DNA of 64,000 nucleotides from the NCBI GenBank assembly GCA_044226195.1, contig JBGAHO010000015.1, positions 17,854-81,853 of the forward strand, in the 5' to 3' direction. Of this stretch, positions 1-7,636 are shown piece after piece; within the stretch, counting starts at the first letter, position 1; each line of letters opens with the position of its first letter. A model generated the notes under the pieces. The model ran no database searches. It had not been told where the DNA came from and saw only the letters and a program-made list of their open reading frames with translations. A program made the position numbers and the translations under genes. The stretch comes from RPQJ01 sp044226195. GTDB taxonomy: Bacteria; Pseudomonadota; Gammaproteobacteria; Steroidobacterales; Steroidobacteraceae.

Positions 1-703
1 GGGCAAGGACGTCTACGACGTCACCTACGAGAACGTGCAGGCGGGTGAGCGGACCTCGCACCTGTTCCGGCTGGCCAACCTGCACGGGGCGCTGGTGCTC
101 GGCACGGGCGACCTGTCGGAACTCGCGCTCGGCTTCACGACCTACGGCGTCGGCGACCACATGTCGCATTACAACGTGAACGGCTCGGTGCCGAAGACGC
201 TGATCCAGCACCTGATCCGCTGGCTGATCTCGACGCGACAGTTCGACGCGAAGACCACCGCCGTGCTCGAGCGCATCGCCGGCACGACGATCTCGCCGGA
301 GCTGGTGCCGGGTTCGGGCGACGCGCCGGAGCATTCGTCGGAGGCCGTGGTCGGCCCGTACGAGTTGCAGGACTTCCACCTCTATTACATCAGCCGCTTC
401 GGCTACCGGCCGAGCAAGGTGGCGTTCCTCGCGCACCACGCTTGGGGCGACCGGCGCACCGGCTTGTGGCCGGACACCGTGCCGGCCGACCAGCGACGCC
501 AGTACGATCGCGCGACGATCACGAAGTGGCTGGCGGTGTTCCTGCAGCGGTTCTTCGCCACCAGCCAGTTCAAGCGCTCGGCGATGCCGAACGGACCGAA
601 GGTGGGGTCGGGCGGCTCGCTGTCGCCGCGCAGCGACTGGCGCGCGCCGAGCGATTCCCCCGCCACCGTCTGGCTCGACGAACTCCGCCGCAACGGAAAA
701 TAG
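1..703 (+). CDS. nadE: Glutamine-dependent NAD+ synthetase, C-terminal part (5' end outside window)
   Basis: The frame is already open at base 2, so only the last 233 codons are present. The visible part is the synthetase domain that amidates deamido-NAD+ to NAD+ using ATP and ammonia. Family motifs seen are YDVTYENVQAGERTS, LGTGDLSELALGFTTYG and DHMSHYNVNGSVPKTL, followed by a long C-terminal region with FHLYYISRFGYRPSK, as in the roughly 680-residue glutaminase-fused type. The glutaminase domain would lie upstream. The stop TAG (701-703) lies inside the first copy of the AT-rich repeat that begins at 697, so the repeat appears to have set the end of the protein. Function is very likely from sequence; the rest of the gene cannot be judged. 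Confidence 0.93.
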   Translation, partial: GKDVYDVTYENVQAGERTSHLFRLANLHGALVLGTGDLSELALGFTTYGVGDHMSHYNVNGSVPKTLIQHLIRWLISTRQFDAKTTAVLERIAGTTISPELVPGSGDAPEHSSEAVVGPYELQDFHLYYISRFGYRPSKVAFLAHHAWGDRRTGLWPDTVPADQRRQYDRATITKWLAVFLQRFFATSQFKRSAMPNGPKVGSGGSLSPRSDWRAPSDSPATVWLDELRRNGK

Positions 704-805
704 GGGACATTCCTCTTTTTCGAAAATAGGGGACATTCCTCTTTTTCGGAGAGGGCGGTGCCCTCAGCGAAAAAGAGGAATGTCCCCTATTTCCCTGTCC
801 CCTAC
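697..805. repeat. Direct plus inverted repeat forming a long hairpin between convergent genes
   Basis: Two 26-base copies lie head to tail (697-722 and 723-748) with core GGGGACATTCCTCTTTTTC. A third copy lies inverted at 768-792, and a partial fourth (GTCCCCTAC) at 797-805. Between copies two and three is a second small stem, GAGGGC (751-756) with GCCCTC (760-765), so 723-792 can fold into one near-continuous hairpin. The element is far more AT-rich than its surroundings. Its TAG gives the stop codon of nadE (701-703) and, on the other strand, of the hydrolase (802-804). It resembles the GGGGAC...GTCCCC repeats scattered in many proteobacteria, some tied to REP-associated transposases. That link is from memory, and no transposase lies nearby. 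Confidence 0.9.
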
Positions 806-2004
806 TTATCGGGGGCGGGGTTGCCCTGCAGGCGATCGTCGCACCACGCGAGGATTTCCTGCCGCGCCGCGGCGATCACCGAGCGGTGATCCTCGTTCGC
901 GTACCAGCTCAGCTTGAGCACGTCGCCGAGTTGGCGTGCGCGCGGCACGAACTCCTTGGTGCCCGCGGGCGGCGCCATGCCGTCCGCCTCGCCATGCACG
1001 ATCAGGATCGGCGCCATTGAGCGTCGCTGCGCCGGCACGTTGCGGGCCAGCGCGGCCTGCATCGCCGGGTTCCACTCGCCGACGAAGAACGGCCCGGGGT
1101 ACTTGAGCGACTCGCGGAACACGCCGGTAATGCTCACCTCGCCCGCGACGTCGATCAGCTTGCGACCGGACTCGGTGAACTCCGTCAGCGGCACGCCGTA
1201 GGCCGCTGCATAGCCGCGCGCCAGCACGTACGCGTGCGGAATGTTCATGTAGTGCACGCCGGCCGTCGTGCCCGGCGCGATCGCGACCACGCCGTCGAGC
1301 AGCAGGTCCGGCGCATACGAACGCTGCTCCTCGCCGATGAACAGCGCGGCGTGCCCACCCTGCGACCAGCCGAAGGCGAGCACGTCACGCCCTGCACGCG
1401 CGCTCGCGAACTGGCGCGCTGCCCGCACGAGGTCGAGCCCGTTGCGCGCCGCGGTGCTGCCCACCATGTACTGGTGCACGCCCGGCCCGCCGAGTCCGTA
1501 GTAGTCGGTCGCGACCACGACGTAGCCGCGCGCGAGCCAGTCGGTGAGGTACGGCACGCCATAGTCGATCGGCGCAGTGGCCGAGCGCTGCACGAAGTCC
1601 TGCGCCGGTCGGGGTGCGAGCGACGGCGCCGCCACGCGCGCACCGCCGGTCGTGCCGTGCAGCCACAGCAGCACCGGATGCGGCCGGTCGAGCGTATCGA
1701 GCGGCGCGACGATCAACCCCGTCACCGGCACGCGCCGGCCATCCCAGGTGGTCGACACGTACATCACGCGCCACGCCATCGCGCCGTCCGGCGCCGGCAC
1801 CGTCTCGGTCTTGAGCAGCGTGCCCGGCGCCTTGTGCGCCACGTTCACGTCGACCTCATAGAACGGCGTGAGTTCGAAGTCCGGCACCGCGGGCGCGGAC
1901 GGATCGAAGCCCTGCAGCGCGTGGGCCTGGCTGAAGACGAAGCTCGCGGCCAGCAGCAGCGTGGCCAGGGGGCGTGAGCAAGACAGTCGGTGGCGGTCGA
2001 TCAA
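802..2004 (-). CDS. Secreted lipase-like alpha/beta hydrolase
   Basis: About 400 residues. I chose the TTG at 2004 because it overlaps the TGA of the upstream radical SAM gene (TTGA) and gives a clean signal peptide, SCSRPLATLLLAASFVFSQA ending in AHA. No ATG fits this frame, and reading farther upstream only runs through the neighbouring gene in the wrong frame. The oxyanion strand LLWLHGTTGG is followed by the nucleophile elbow GWSQGG. Later IVHGEADGMAPP holds the likely acid and NEDHRS the likely histidine. The layout matches secretory lipases and related exported esterases acting on acyl esters. The substrate is unknown. Coupling to a cytoplasmic radical SAM enzyme is odd, and the last codon before its stop abuts the repeat element. 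Confidence 0.82.
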   Translation of the reverse strand: MIDRHRLSCSRPLATLLLAASFVFSQAHALQGFDPSAPAVPDFELTPFYEVDVNVAHKAPGTLLKTETVPAPDGAMAWRVMYVSTTWDGRRVPVTGLIVAPLDTLDRPHPVLLWLHGTTGGARVAAPSLAPRPAQDFVQRSATAPIDYGVPYLTDWLARGYVVVATDYYGLGGPGVHQYMVGSTAARNGLDLVRAARQFASARAGRDVLAFGWSQGGHAALFIGEEQRSYAPDLLLDGVVAIAPGTTAGVHYMNIPHAYVLARGYAAAYGVPLTEFTESGRKLIDVAGEVSITGVFRESLKYPGPFFVGEWNPAMQAALARNVPAQRRSMAPILIVHGEADGMAPPAGTKEFVPRARQLGDVLKLSWYANEDHRSVIAAARQEILAWCDDRLQGNPAPDK

Positions 2005-3080
2005 GTCATGTGTACCGGCAAGCGTCGCGCCCCCCAGGTGCCCGGCCGCTCGCCGAAGACACCCGGCACGGCCGCGCCGCAGTCGAGGCAATGACCCGCG
2101 GCGTCGAGTCCCCACCGACCGATGCGATAGCCGTCTCGCTCGATCAGCAGCGACCCGCACTGCGGGCACCACGTGCTGCCACCCTGCGGGTCGCGCACGT
2201 TGCCAGTGTAGACATAGCGCAGGCCGTTCTCCATCGCGATGCGCCGCGCGCGCGTGAGCGTGGCCGGCGGCGTGGCCGCGTGATCGAGCATCTTCCAGTC
2301 TGGATGGAACGCGGTGAAGTGCAACGGCACGTCGGGTCCGAGCCGCTCGACGATCCAGCGCGTCATCGCGTCGAGCTCCGCGCTGGAATCGTTCTCGCCC
2401 GGGATGAGCAGCGTGGTGAGTTCGACCCACACGCCGGTCTCGTGCGTCAGGTACTCGAGCGTCTCGAGCACGGGCGCCAGTTCCGCGCCGCACACGTGTC
2501 GATAGAACCGCTCGCTGAAGGCCTTCAGGTCGACGTTCGCCGCGTCGATGCACGCAAAGAACTCGGCGCGCGGCTCCGCGCAGATGTAGCCCGCGGTCAC
2601 CGCGACCGTGCGCACGTCCTGCTCGTGGCAGGCCTGTGCGACGTCGATCGCATATTCGAGGAACACCGTCGGGTCGTTATAGGTGAAAGCCACAGCGGCG
2701 CAGCCGAGACGCCGCGCGGTGTCGGCGATGTCTCGCGGCATTGCAGCATCGGCGAGCGTGTCCATCTCGCGCGACTTGCTCATGTCCCAGTTCTGGCAGA
2801 ACTTGCACGCGAGGTTGCAGCCCGCGGTACCGAAGGAGAGCACTGCATTTCCCGGCAGAAAGTGATTCAGCGGTTTCTTCTCGAGCGGGTCGATGCAGAA
2901 GCCGCTCGAACGACCGTAGGTATAAAGCTCTACGCCGCTGCGGTCGCGCCCGCGCACGAAACAGAGTCCACGCTGGCCCGCGTGCAGCTTGCAGCGACGC
3001 GGACACACGTCGCACTGCACGCGATCGTTTTCGATTCGCGACCAGTAGCGCGTCGGCAGTGCGGTGAAGTCGGTATTCAT
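2001..3080 (-). CDS. amrS: AmmeMemoRadiSam system radical SAM enzyme
   Basis: A 359-residue radical SAM protein. The 4Fe-4S-binding motif is GCNLACKFCQNW, inside a frame typical of pyruvate-formate-lyase-activase relatives. An N-terminal cysteine cluster (CDVCPRRCKLHAGQRGLC) and a C-terminal zinc-ribbon-like pair (CPQCG and CLDCG) match the AmrS type. ATG 3080 is preferred over upstream starts because a GAGGTG ribosome site sits about 8 bases before it. Divergent Memo and AMMECR1 genes follow on the other strand, completing the three-gene AmmeMemoRadiSam set. The reaction of this set is not established; AMMECR1 and Memo are conserved from archaea to humans. The 3' end overlaps the TTG start of the hydrolase. 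Confidence 0.93.
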   Translation of the reverse strand: MNTDFTALPTRYWSRIENDRVQCDVCPRRCKLHAGQRGLCFVRGRDRSGVELYTYGRSSGFCIDPLEKKPLNHFLPGNAVLSFGTAGCNLACKFCQNWDMSKSREMDTLADAAMPRDIADTARRLGCAAVAFTYNDPTVFLEYAIDVAQACHEQDVRTVAVTAGYICAEPRAEFFACIDAANVDLKAFSERFYRHVCGAELAPVLETLEYLTHETGVWVELTTLLIPGENDSSAELDAMTRWIVERLGPDVPLHFTAFHPDWKMLDHAATPPATLTRARRIAMENGLRYVYTGNVRDPQGGSTWCPQCGSLLIERDGYRIGRWGLDAAGHCLDCGAAVPGVFGERPGTWGARRLPVHMT

Positions 3081-3163
3081 ACGCTTGGCACCTCGCGGCA
3101 GCGGGCGGAGAGTGCACGCAAGTCGCGTCATGGATGCGACGTGATTTTCAGGACGGCACTGTC

Positions 3164-3982
3164 ATGTTGAGTCCGGTACCGACGAAGTCAAGAGTGCGAG
3201 TCCCCGCCGTCGCCGGGCTCTTCTACCCGAAGGATGCCGACGGACTGCGCAGCGCGCTGCGCGCACTGCTGGCCGCACCGCCGCACGTCACCGCGACGAC
3301 GACGGCACCGAAGGCGCTGGTCGTGCCGCACGCGGGCTACGCGTACTCCGGGTCGGTGGCGGCCGCCGCGTATCGCCGCCTCGAGGGCGTCGCCGGCGCG
3401 ATCCGCCACGTCGTGCTGATCGGGCCGAGCCACCGCGTGCGCATGCGCGGCCTCGCGATGCCCACCGCCGATTTCCTTGCGACTCCGTGTGGTGAAGTCC
3501 CCGTCGACGACGCCGGCCGCCGCCATCTGCGCGAGTGCGGCCTGGCCGGCGTCTCGGACGCACCGCACGCGATCGAGCACTCGCTCGAGGTGCAGCTGCC
3601 GTTCCTGCAGGCCGTGCTCACGGACTTCGACGTGCTGCCGATCGCGATCGGGCAGGTACCCGGCGGACTCGTCGCGCGCGCGCTCGAAGCGGTCTGGGGC
3701 GGTCGCGACACGCTGATCGTCGTCAGCTCCGACCTCAGCCACTACCACACGCAGTCCGAAGCGCAGCAGCTCGACGACCTCACCACGCGCTCGATCCTCG
3801 CGCGGCGCAGCGACCTCTCCGACGAGCAGGCGTGCGGCGCCGAGGGCATCAACGGGCTGCTCGAGGTGGCGCGCTCCAAGGGCCTGAAGGTCGAGCTGAT
3901 CGACCAGCGCACGTCGGCGGACACCGCGGGCGACGCATCGCGAGTCGTCGGCTATGGCAGCTACGCCCTGTTCGAGAGTTGA
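3164..3982 (+). CDS. amrB: Memo-family protein of the AmmeMemoRadiSam system
   Basis: A 272-residue Memo-like protein. Motifs are PAVAGLFYP near the N-terminus, VVPHAGYAYSG, VVLIGPSHRV, a central EHSLEVQLPFLQ, and VSSDLSHYH. The conserved histidines, aspartate and cysteine resemble the metal site of non-haem-iron dioxygenase-like folds, which is the family's known structure; its chemistry is unsettled. ATG 3164 is favoured by CAGGA about 10 bases upstream. An in-frame ATG at 3134 would add ten residues but lacks a ribosome site. The last 29 bases overlap the AMMECR1 gene, so the two are probably translated together. The gene is divergent from amrS, with only about 80 bases between the two starts. 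Confidence 0.92.
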   Translation: MLSPVPTKSRVRVPAVAGLFYPKDADGLRSALRALLAAPPHVTATTTAPKALVVPHAGYAYSGSVAAAAYRRLEGVAGAIRHVVLIGPSHRVRMRGLAMPTADFLATPCGEVPVDDAGRRHLRECGLAGVSDAPHAIEHSLEVQLPFLQAVLTDFDVLPIAIGQVPGGLVARALEAVWGGRDTLIVVSSDLSHYHTQSEAQQLDDLTTRSILARRSDLSDEQACGAEGINGLLEVARSKGLKVELIDQRTSADTAGDASRVVGYGSYALFES

Positions 3983-4568
3983 CGCGCGCCAGCGGACGAC
4001 GCTGCTCGATCTCGCCGTCGACGCCATCGAGCGGCGACTGCAGGGCGAGTCGGCCGCGCATCCTCCCGATCTCGCCGATCTTCCCGCCGCCCTGGCCCTC
4101 GCCGGATCGAGCTTCGTCTCGCTGCAGACCGCGGGCGGCCTGCGCGGCTGCTGCGGCACGCTCGAGCCGTCCCGCGCGCTGGCCCACGACGTCTGGCGCA
4201 ACGCGCAGGCGAGCGCCTTCGCCGATCCGCGCTTCCTGCCCCTCGCGCCGGACGAATGGCGCGAGGTGACCGAACTCGAGATCTCCGTGCTGTCGGACTT
4301 CGAGCGGCTGGACGTGCGGTCGGAGGCTGACCTGCTGCGCCAGCTCGAACCTGGCAGCGACGGTCTGGTGCTCGCGTGGCACGGGCGCCGCGCGACGTTC
4401 CTGCCGAAGGTCTGGGAACAGATTCCCGACGCCCGCGACTTCCTGCGCCGCCTGAAGGAAAAGGCCGGCTGGGAGCCGGGATTCTGGGCGCCGGACCTCG
4501 AGGCGCTGCGCTACCGCACCGAGTGCATGGCCCTCGCCCGCCCTGCGCGCCGCGACCGCGTCCACTAG
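3954..4568 (+). CDS. amrA: AMMECR1-domain protein
   Basis: A 204-residue AMMECR1 protein. The family signature appears as LRGCCGTLEP, with a Cys-Cys where many members have Cys-Ile. It is followed by ALAHDVWRNAQASAFADPRF, the start of the DPRF region, and by ELEISVLS, GLVLAWHGRRATFLPKVW and a C-terminal WAPDLEALRYRTE. These are standard landmarks, and the length is normal. Its start lies 29 bases inside the Memo gene in another frame, a strong sign of one operon and of coupled translation. The molecular role of AMMECR1 is unknown; the conserved cysteine suggests a catalytic or modified site, but that is inference. Confidence 0.92.
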   Translation: MAATPCSRVDARQRTTLLDLAVDAIERRLQGESAAHPPDLADLPAALALAGSSFVSLQTAGGLRGCCGTLEPSRALAHDVWRNAQASAFADPRFLPLAPDEWREVTELEISVLSDFERLDVRSEADLLRQLEPGSDGLVLAWHGRRATFLPKVWEQIPDARDFLRRLKEKAGWEPGFWAPDLEALRYRTECMALARPARRDRVH

Positions 4569-4608
4569 CACGCGAATCCGCTCCCGACGGGCCGGCGAAC
4601 CGGCCCGC

Positions 4609-4962
4609 ATGACCTCCCGCCATGCCCTGGGCCTGCTGTTCGGCACCATCCTGCTCGTGATGCTCGGCGTCACGAGCTGGGCCAGCACCGTGCAACCGAT
4701 CTGGGCGTGGCAGGGTATCGCCGCTGCCAACCCGGACCGCGCCTGGACGATCGCCACGCTGGCCGATGCCTACTGCGGGTTCCTCACGTTCTATGCTTGG
4801 GTGTTCTATCGCGAGCGCGGCTCGCTCGCCCGCGTCGCGTGGCTGGTCGGCGTGCTGGCGCTCGGCAACATCGCCATGGCCTGTTACGTCCTGCTGCAGC
4901 TCGTGCGGCTGCCCGCCGGCGCGCCGCTCCATCACCTGCTGCTCCGCCCGGCGGACCGCTGA
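4609..4962 (+). CDS. DUF1475-like small membrane protein
   Basis: A 117-residue protein with three to four membrane segments: ALGLLFGTILLVMLGVTSWA at the N-terminus, a helix around ATLADAYCGFLTFYAWVFY, and VAWLVGVLALGNIAMACYVL near the end. The TSWAS.VQPIWAW segment after helix one matches my memory of DUF1475, a family of unknown function. It sits 14 bases before a cyclopropane-synthase-like methyltransferase, so a role in membrane-lipid work is plausible but unproven. Upstream, CGGGCCGGCGAACCGGCCCG can fold back, but no T-run follows, so I do not call it a terminator. Confidence 0.75.
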   Translation: MTSRHALGLLFGTILLVMLGVTSWASTVQPIWAWQGIAAANPDRAWTIATLADAYCGFLTFYAWVFYRERGSLARVAWLVGVLALGNIAMACYVLLQLVRLPAGAPLHHLLLRPADR

Positions 4963-4976
4963 CCCGAGGATCCTCC

Positions 4977-6074
4977 ATGTCCGCCACGCTCGACCCGGCC
5001 TCCTCCGGCCTGCCCGCCGATCGGCCCGCGCCCGCGCCGTCGCTCGCCTTCCGCCTGCTCGAGCGCGACCTGCTGCCGGACAGCGTGATCCGCTACGGCA
5101 TCCGCCGCCTGCTGGCCCAGCGCCTGCGCGAGGAGGACAAGGGCGACCCGGAGGCCCAGCAGGCGCACCTGATGCGGCTGGTGGAGACCTTGCGGCGCAG
5201 CCCGGTCGCCATCGCCACGCGCGAGGCCAACGAGCAGCACTACGAGCTGCCCTGCGACTTCTTCGTGCACGTGCTCGGGCGCAACCTCAAGTACTCGTCG
5301 TGCTACTTCGACCCGGGCGTCACCTCGCTCGATGCCGCCGAGGACCGCATGCTCGCGCTGACCTGCGAGCGCGCGCGGCTGTGCGACGGCGACCGCATCC
5401 TCGAGCTCGGCTGCGGCTGGGGCTCGCTCACGCTGTGGATGGCGCGGCATTACCCGGACGCGCGCATCACCGCGGTGTCGAACTCGCGCACGCAGAAGCA
5501 GTTCATCGACGCGCGCGCCGCCGAGCGCGGCCTCACCAACGTCGAGGTCGTCACCTGCGACGCCAACGTGCTCGATTTCCCGGACGGCCGCCGCTTCGAT
5601 CGCGTCGTGTCCGTGGAGATGTTCGAGCACATGCGCAACTACGAGACGCTGCTCGGGCGCATCGCGGGCTGGATGGCGCCGGACGCCACCCTGTTCGTGC
5701 ACATCTTCACGCACACGCGCTACGCCTACCCGTTCGAGGTGCGCGACGAGAGCGACTGGATGGCGCGCTACTTCTTCACCGGCGGCATCATGCCGAGCGA
5801 CGACCTGCTGCACTACTTCCAGCGCGACGTGCGCCTCGCCGAGCACTGGCAGGTCCCGGGCACGCACTACCAGAAGACCTCGGAAGCCTGGCTGGCCAAC
5901 ATGGACCGGCGGCGGGCCGAGGTCTGGCCGATCCTCGAGCAGACCTACGGCCCGGAGCAGGCCCGGCGCTGGTGGGTCTACTGGCGGGTCTTCTTCCTGT
6001 CCTGCGCGGAGCTGTTCGGCTACCGCGGCGGCCGGGAGTGGATCGTCTCGCACTACCTGTTCGAGCGCCGCTAG
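4977..6074 (+). CDS. Cyclopropane-fatty-acyl-phospholipid synthase-like SAM methyltransferase
   Basis: A 365-residue class I SAM-dependent methyltransferase. ATG 4977 follows GAGGA at 4966-4970. The SAM site is ILELGCGWGSLTLWMA, with the ITAVSNSRTQKQFI strand after it. The catalytic core of the cyclopropane synthase family is visible as SSCYFD, VSVEMFEHM and LFVHIFTH. The roughly 90-residue N-terminal domain of E. coli Cfa is missing, and the protein is closer in size and pattern to coclaurine-N-methyltransferase-like bacterial relatives. It probably methylates unsaturated acyl chains of membrane phospholipids or a related lipid; the exact substrate is open. It probably shares a transcript with the DUF1475 gene upstream. 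Confidence 0.88.
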   Translation: MSATLDPASSGLPADRPAPAPSLAFRLLERDLLPDSVIRYGIRRLLAQRLREEDKGDPEAQQAHLMRLVETLRRSPVAIATREANEQHYELPCDFFVHVLGRNLKYSSCYFDPGVTSLDAAEDRMLALTCERARLCDGDRILELGCGWGSLTLWMARHYPDARITAVSNSRTQKQFIDARAAERGLTNVEVVTCDANVLDFPDGRRFDRVVSVEMFEHMRNYETLLGRIAGWMAPDATLFVHIFTHTRYAYPFEVRDESDWMARYFFTGGIMPSDDLLHYFQRDVRLAEHWQVPGTHYQKTSEAWLANMDRRRAEVWPILEQTYGPEQARRWWVYWRVFFLSCAELFGYRGGREWIVSHYLFERR

Positions 6075-6100
6075 CCGCCGTTGCCAGCGCCGCCCGCCGC

Positions 6101-7633
6101 GTGTCACTGTTGCGCGGCGTGAGCCCCCTGCCCCAGCAACGCAGCCCCTGGAGACCGGCCCTGGCACGAGCTGCCTGGCTGGCTGCGGTCGTTGCGTGGC
6201 CCGCGCTCGCGACGGAGCCCGCGACGCCACCGCCGACGACGCCTCCACCGGCTGCAACTGCGCCGGCGTCGCGCGTGGACCTGCAGGCCCGCTTCCGCCA
6301 GGCCTTCAACGACCAGCACTACGACGAGGCCGCCTCACTGGCCCAGGCCTACGTCGCGCTGACCGAAAAGGAAGTCGGCACGCAGGGCGAGGACCTGCAG
6401 ATCGCCCTGATGAATCTCGCCACCGCGCAGTACCTGTCGGGTGACTACACGGGGGCCGAGACCAGTTACCTGCGCGCAATCGAGCTGGCCGAGGCATCGG
6501 CCAGGCCGCGCATGGAGCGACTCGCGCGCGCCAACGCGGGACTCGCGGCCACCTACTACGCCGGCAAGCGCTACGACCTCGCCGTCGCGCGCTTCGACAA
6601 GGCGATCGCCTACAGCCGGCGCAGCGAAGGCCTGCTGAGCGAGGCCCAGCTGCCGCTGCTCGACAAGTTCGCGAACGCGCTCACGGAACTCGGCCGCTAC
6701 GAGCAGGCGCTGCAGGTGCAGCAGTACACGCTGCGCATCGCGCAGCGCAAATACGGCGAGACGGACCCGCGCATCGTCCCGACGCTCGAGAAGATCGGCC
6801 GCTGGTACGCGAACGTCCGCGCCTACGACCAGTCGCAGGCCGTGCTGCGCCACGCCATCGGCCTGATCGAGAAGAGCGAAGGCGAGAACTCGCCGGGCCT
6901 CGTCAGCCCGCTGATGGCGCTCGCCGACTGCATGCGGCGCCAGTTGCTCGACCCCGCCGAGCTCGCGCGCGCCACTGCCGACACCGGCCCGGGCGCCTTC
7001 TACCAGGATCCGAACCAGCCGCCGCCGTTCTCGCCGTCGGCGGCGATCTCCATCGGCCAGAAGTCGCTCGACCGGGCGGTCGCGATCGCGACCACGCGCC
7101 CGGACCCGTCGCCTGCGCAGATCGCCGACGTGCGCACGCAGTACGGCGACTGGTTCCAGACGCGCGCGCAGAGCGACAAGGCGATCGCACAGTACGTGGA
7201 AGCCTGGCAGGCCGGCCTGAAGGTGCCCTACCAGGGCCGGACGCTGGCCGAGGCCCTGTTCGAGAAGCCGGTGCTGATCAACTACACGCGCCCGAGTGGC
7301 TGGGACCGCTACTCGAACCGGCCCGCCGGTGAAGTGCTGCTGAAGGCCGTGCTGCTCGAATGCACGGTGGGCGCGGACGGCCACGCGAAGGACATCAAGG
7401 TGATCGACGACAGCGGCGATGCACGTCGCAGCGAGCTGGCGCAGAAGGCGCTCGCCACCGCGAGCTACCGGCCGCGCTTCGTGAACGGCCAGCCGGTCGA
7501 CACGCCGCGCGTGTCGTTCACGCAGGTCTTCCAGGTGCTGGCCGAGAAGGAAGAAGCGCCCGCGCCGGCCGCCCCGAAGAGCGACACGCCGCCCGCACCA
7601 GCCGCCGCAACGCCGGCGCCGAAGTCGTCCTGA
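6101..7633 (+). CDS. Exported TPR protein with a TonB C-terminal-like domain
   Basis: About 510 residues from GTG 6101; GTG 6119 is also possible, and neither has a clear ribosome site. A signal peptide (RAAWLAAVVAWPALA, cut before TEPAT) is followed by a proline/threonine-rich linker. TPR-like helical repeats then run from about residue 50 to 270, including AQYLSGDYTGAETSYLRAIE and TELGRYEQALQVQQ. The last 110 residues hold a TonB_C-like domain: VLLECTVGADGHAKDIKVID, then ALATASYRPRFVNGQPVDTP. It lacks a TonB-type membrane anchor, so it is probably a periplasmic scaffold rather than an energy transducer. Its end is convergent with the lipoprotein gene and the stops are three bases apart. Confidence 0.8.
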   Translation: MSLLRGVSPLPQQRSPWRPALARAAWLAAVVAWPALATEPATPPPTTPPPAATAPASRVDLQARFRQAFNDQHYDEAASLAQAYVALTEKEVGTQGEDLQIALMNLATAQYLSGDYTGAETSYLRAIELAEASARPRMERLARANAGLAATYYAGKRYDLAVARFDKAIAYSRRSEGLLSEAQLPLLDKFANALTELGRYEQALQVQQYTLRIAQRKYGETDPRIVPTLEKIGRWYANVRAYDQSQAVLRHAIGLIEKSEGENSPGLVSPLMALADCMRRQLLDPAELARATADTGPGAFYQDPNQPPPFSPSAAISIGQKSLDRAVAIATTRPDPSPAQIADVRTQYGDWFQTRAQSDKAIAQYVEAWQAGLKVPYQGRTLAEALFEKPVLINYTRPSGWDRYSNRPAGEVLLKAVLLECTVGADGHAKDIKVIDDSGDARRSELAQKALATASYRPRFVNGQPVDTPRVSFTQVFQVLAEKEEAPAPAAPKSDTPPAPAAATPAPKSS

Positions 7634-7636
7634 CCG

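Noticed and set aside
723..792. Classical intrinsic terminator
   Set aside because: The hairpin is long and its T-runs are inside the stem, not after it. It may end transcripts, but it is better described as a repeat element.
697..792. CRISPR-like repeat
   Set aside because: Copies are directly abutted or inverted, without regular spacers, and no cas gene is present.
2005..2553. N-terminal extension of the hydrolase through the radical SAM gene
   Set aside because: That part is Arg-rich, out of frame with amrS, and would hide the signal peptide that begins at the TTG start.
4588..4607. GC-rich inverted repeat before the DUF1475 gene as terminator
   Set aside because: No T-run follows, and the genes on both sides run in the same direction with a short gap.
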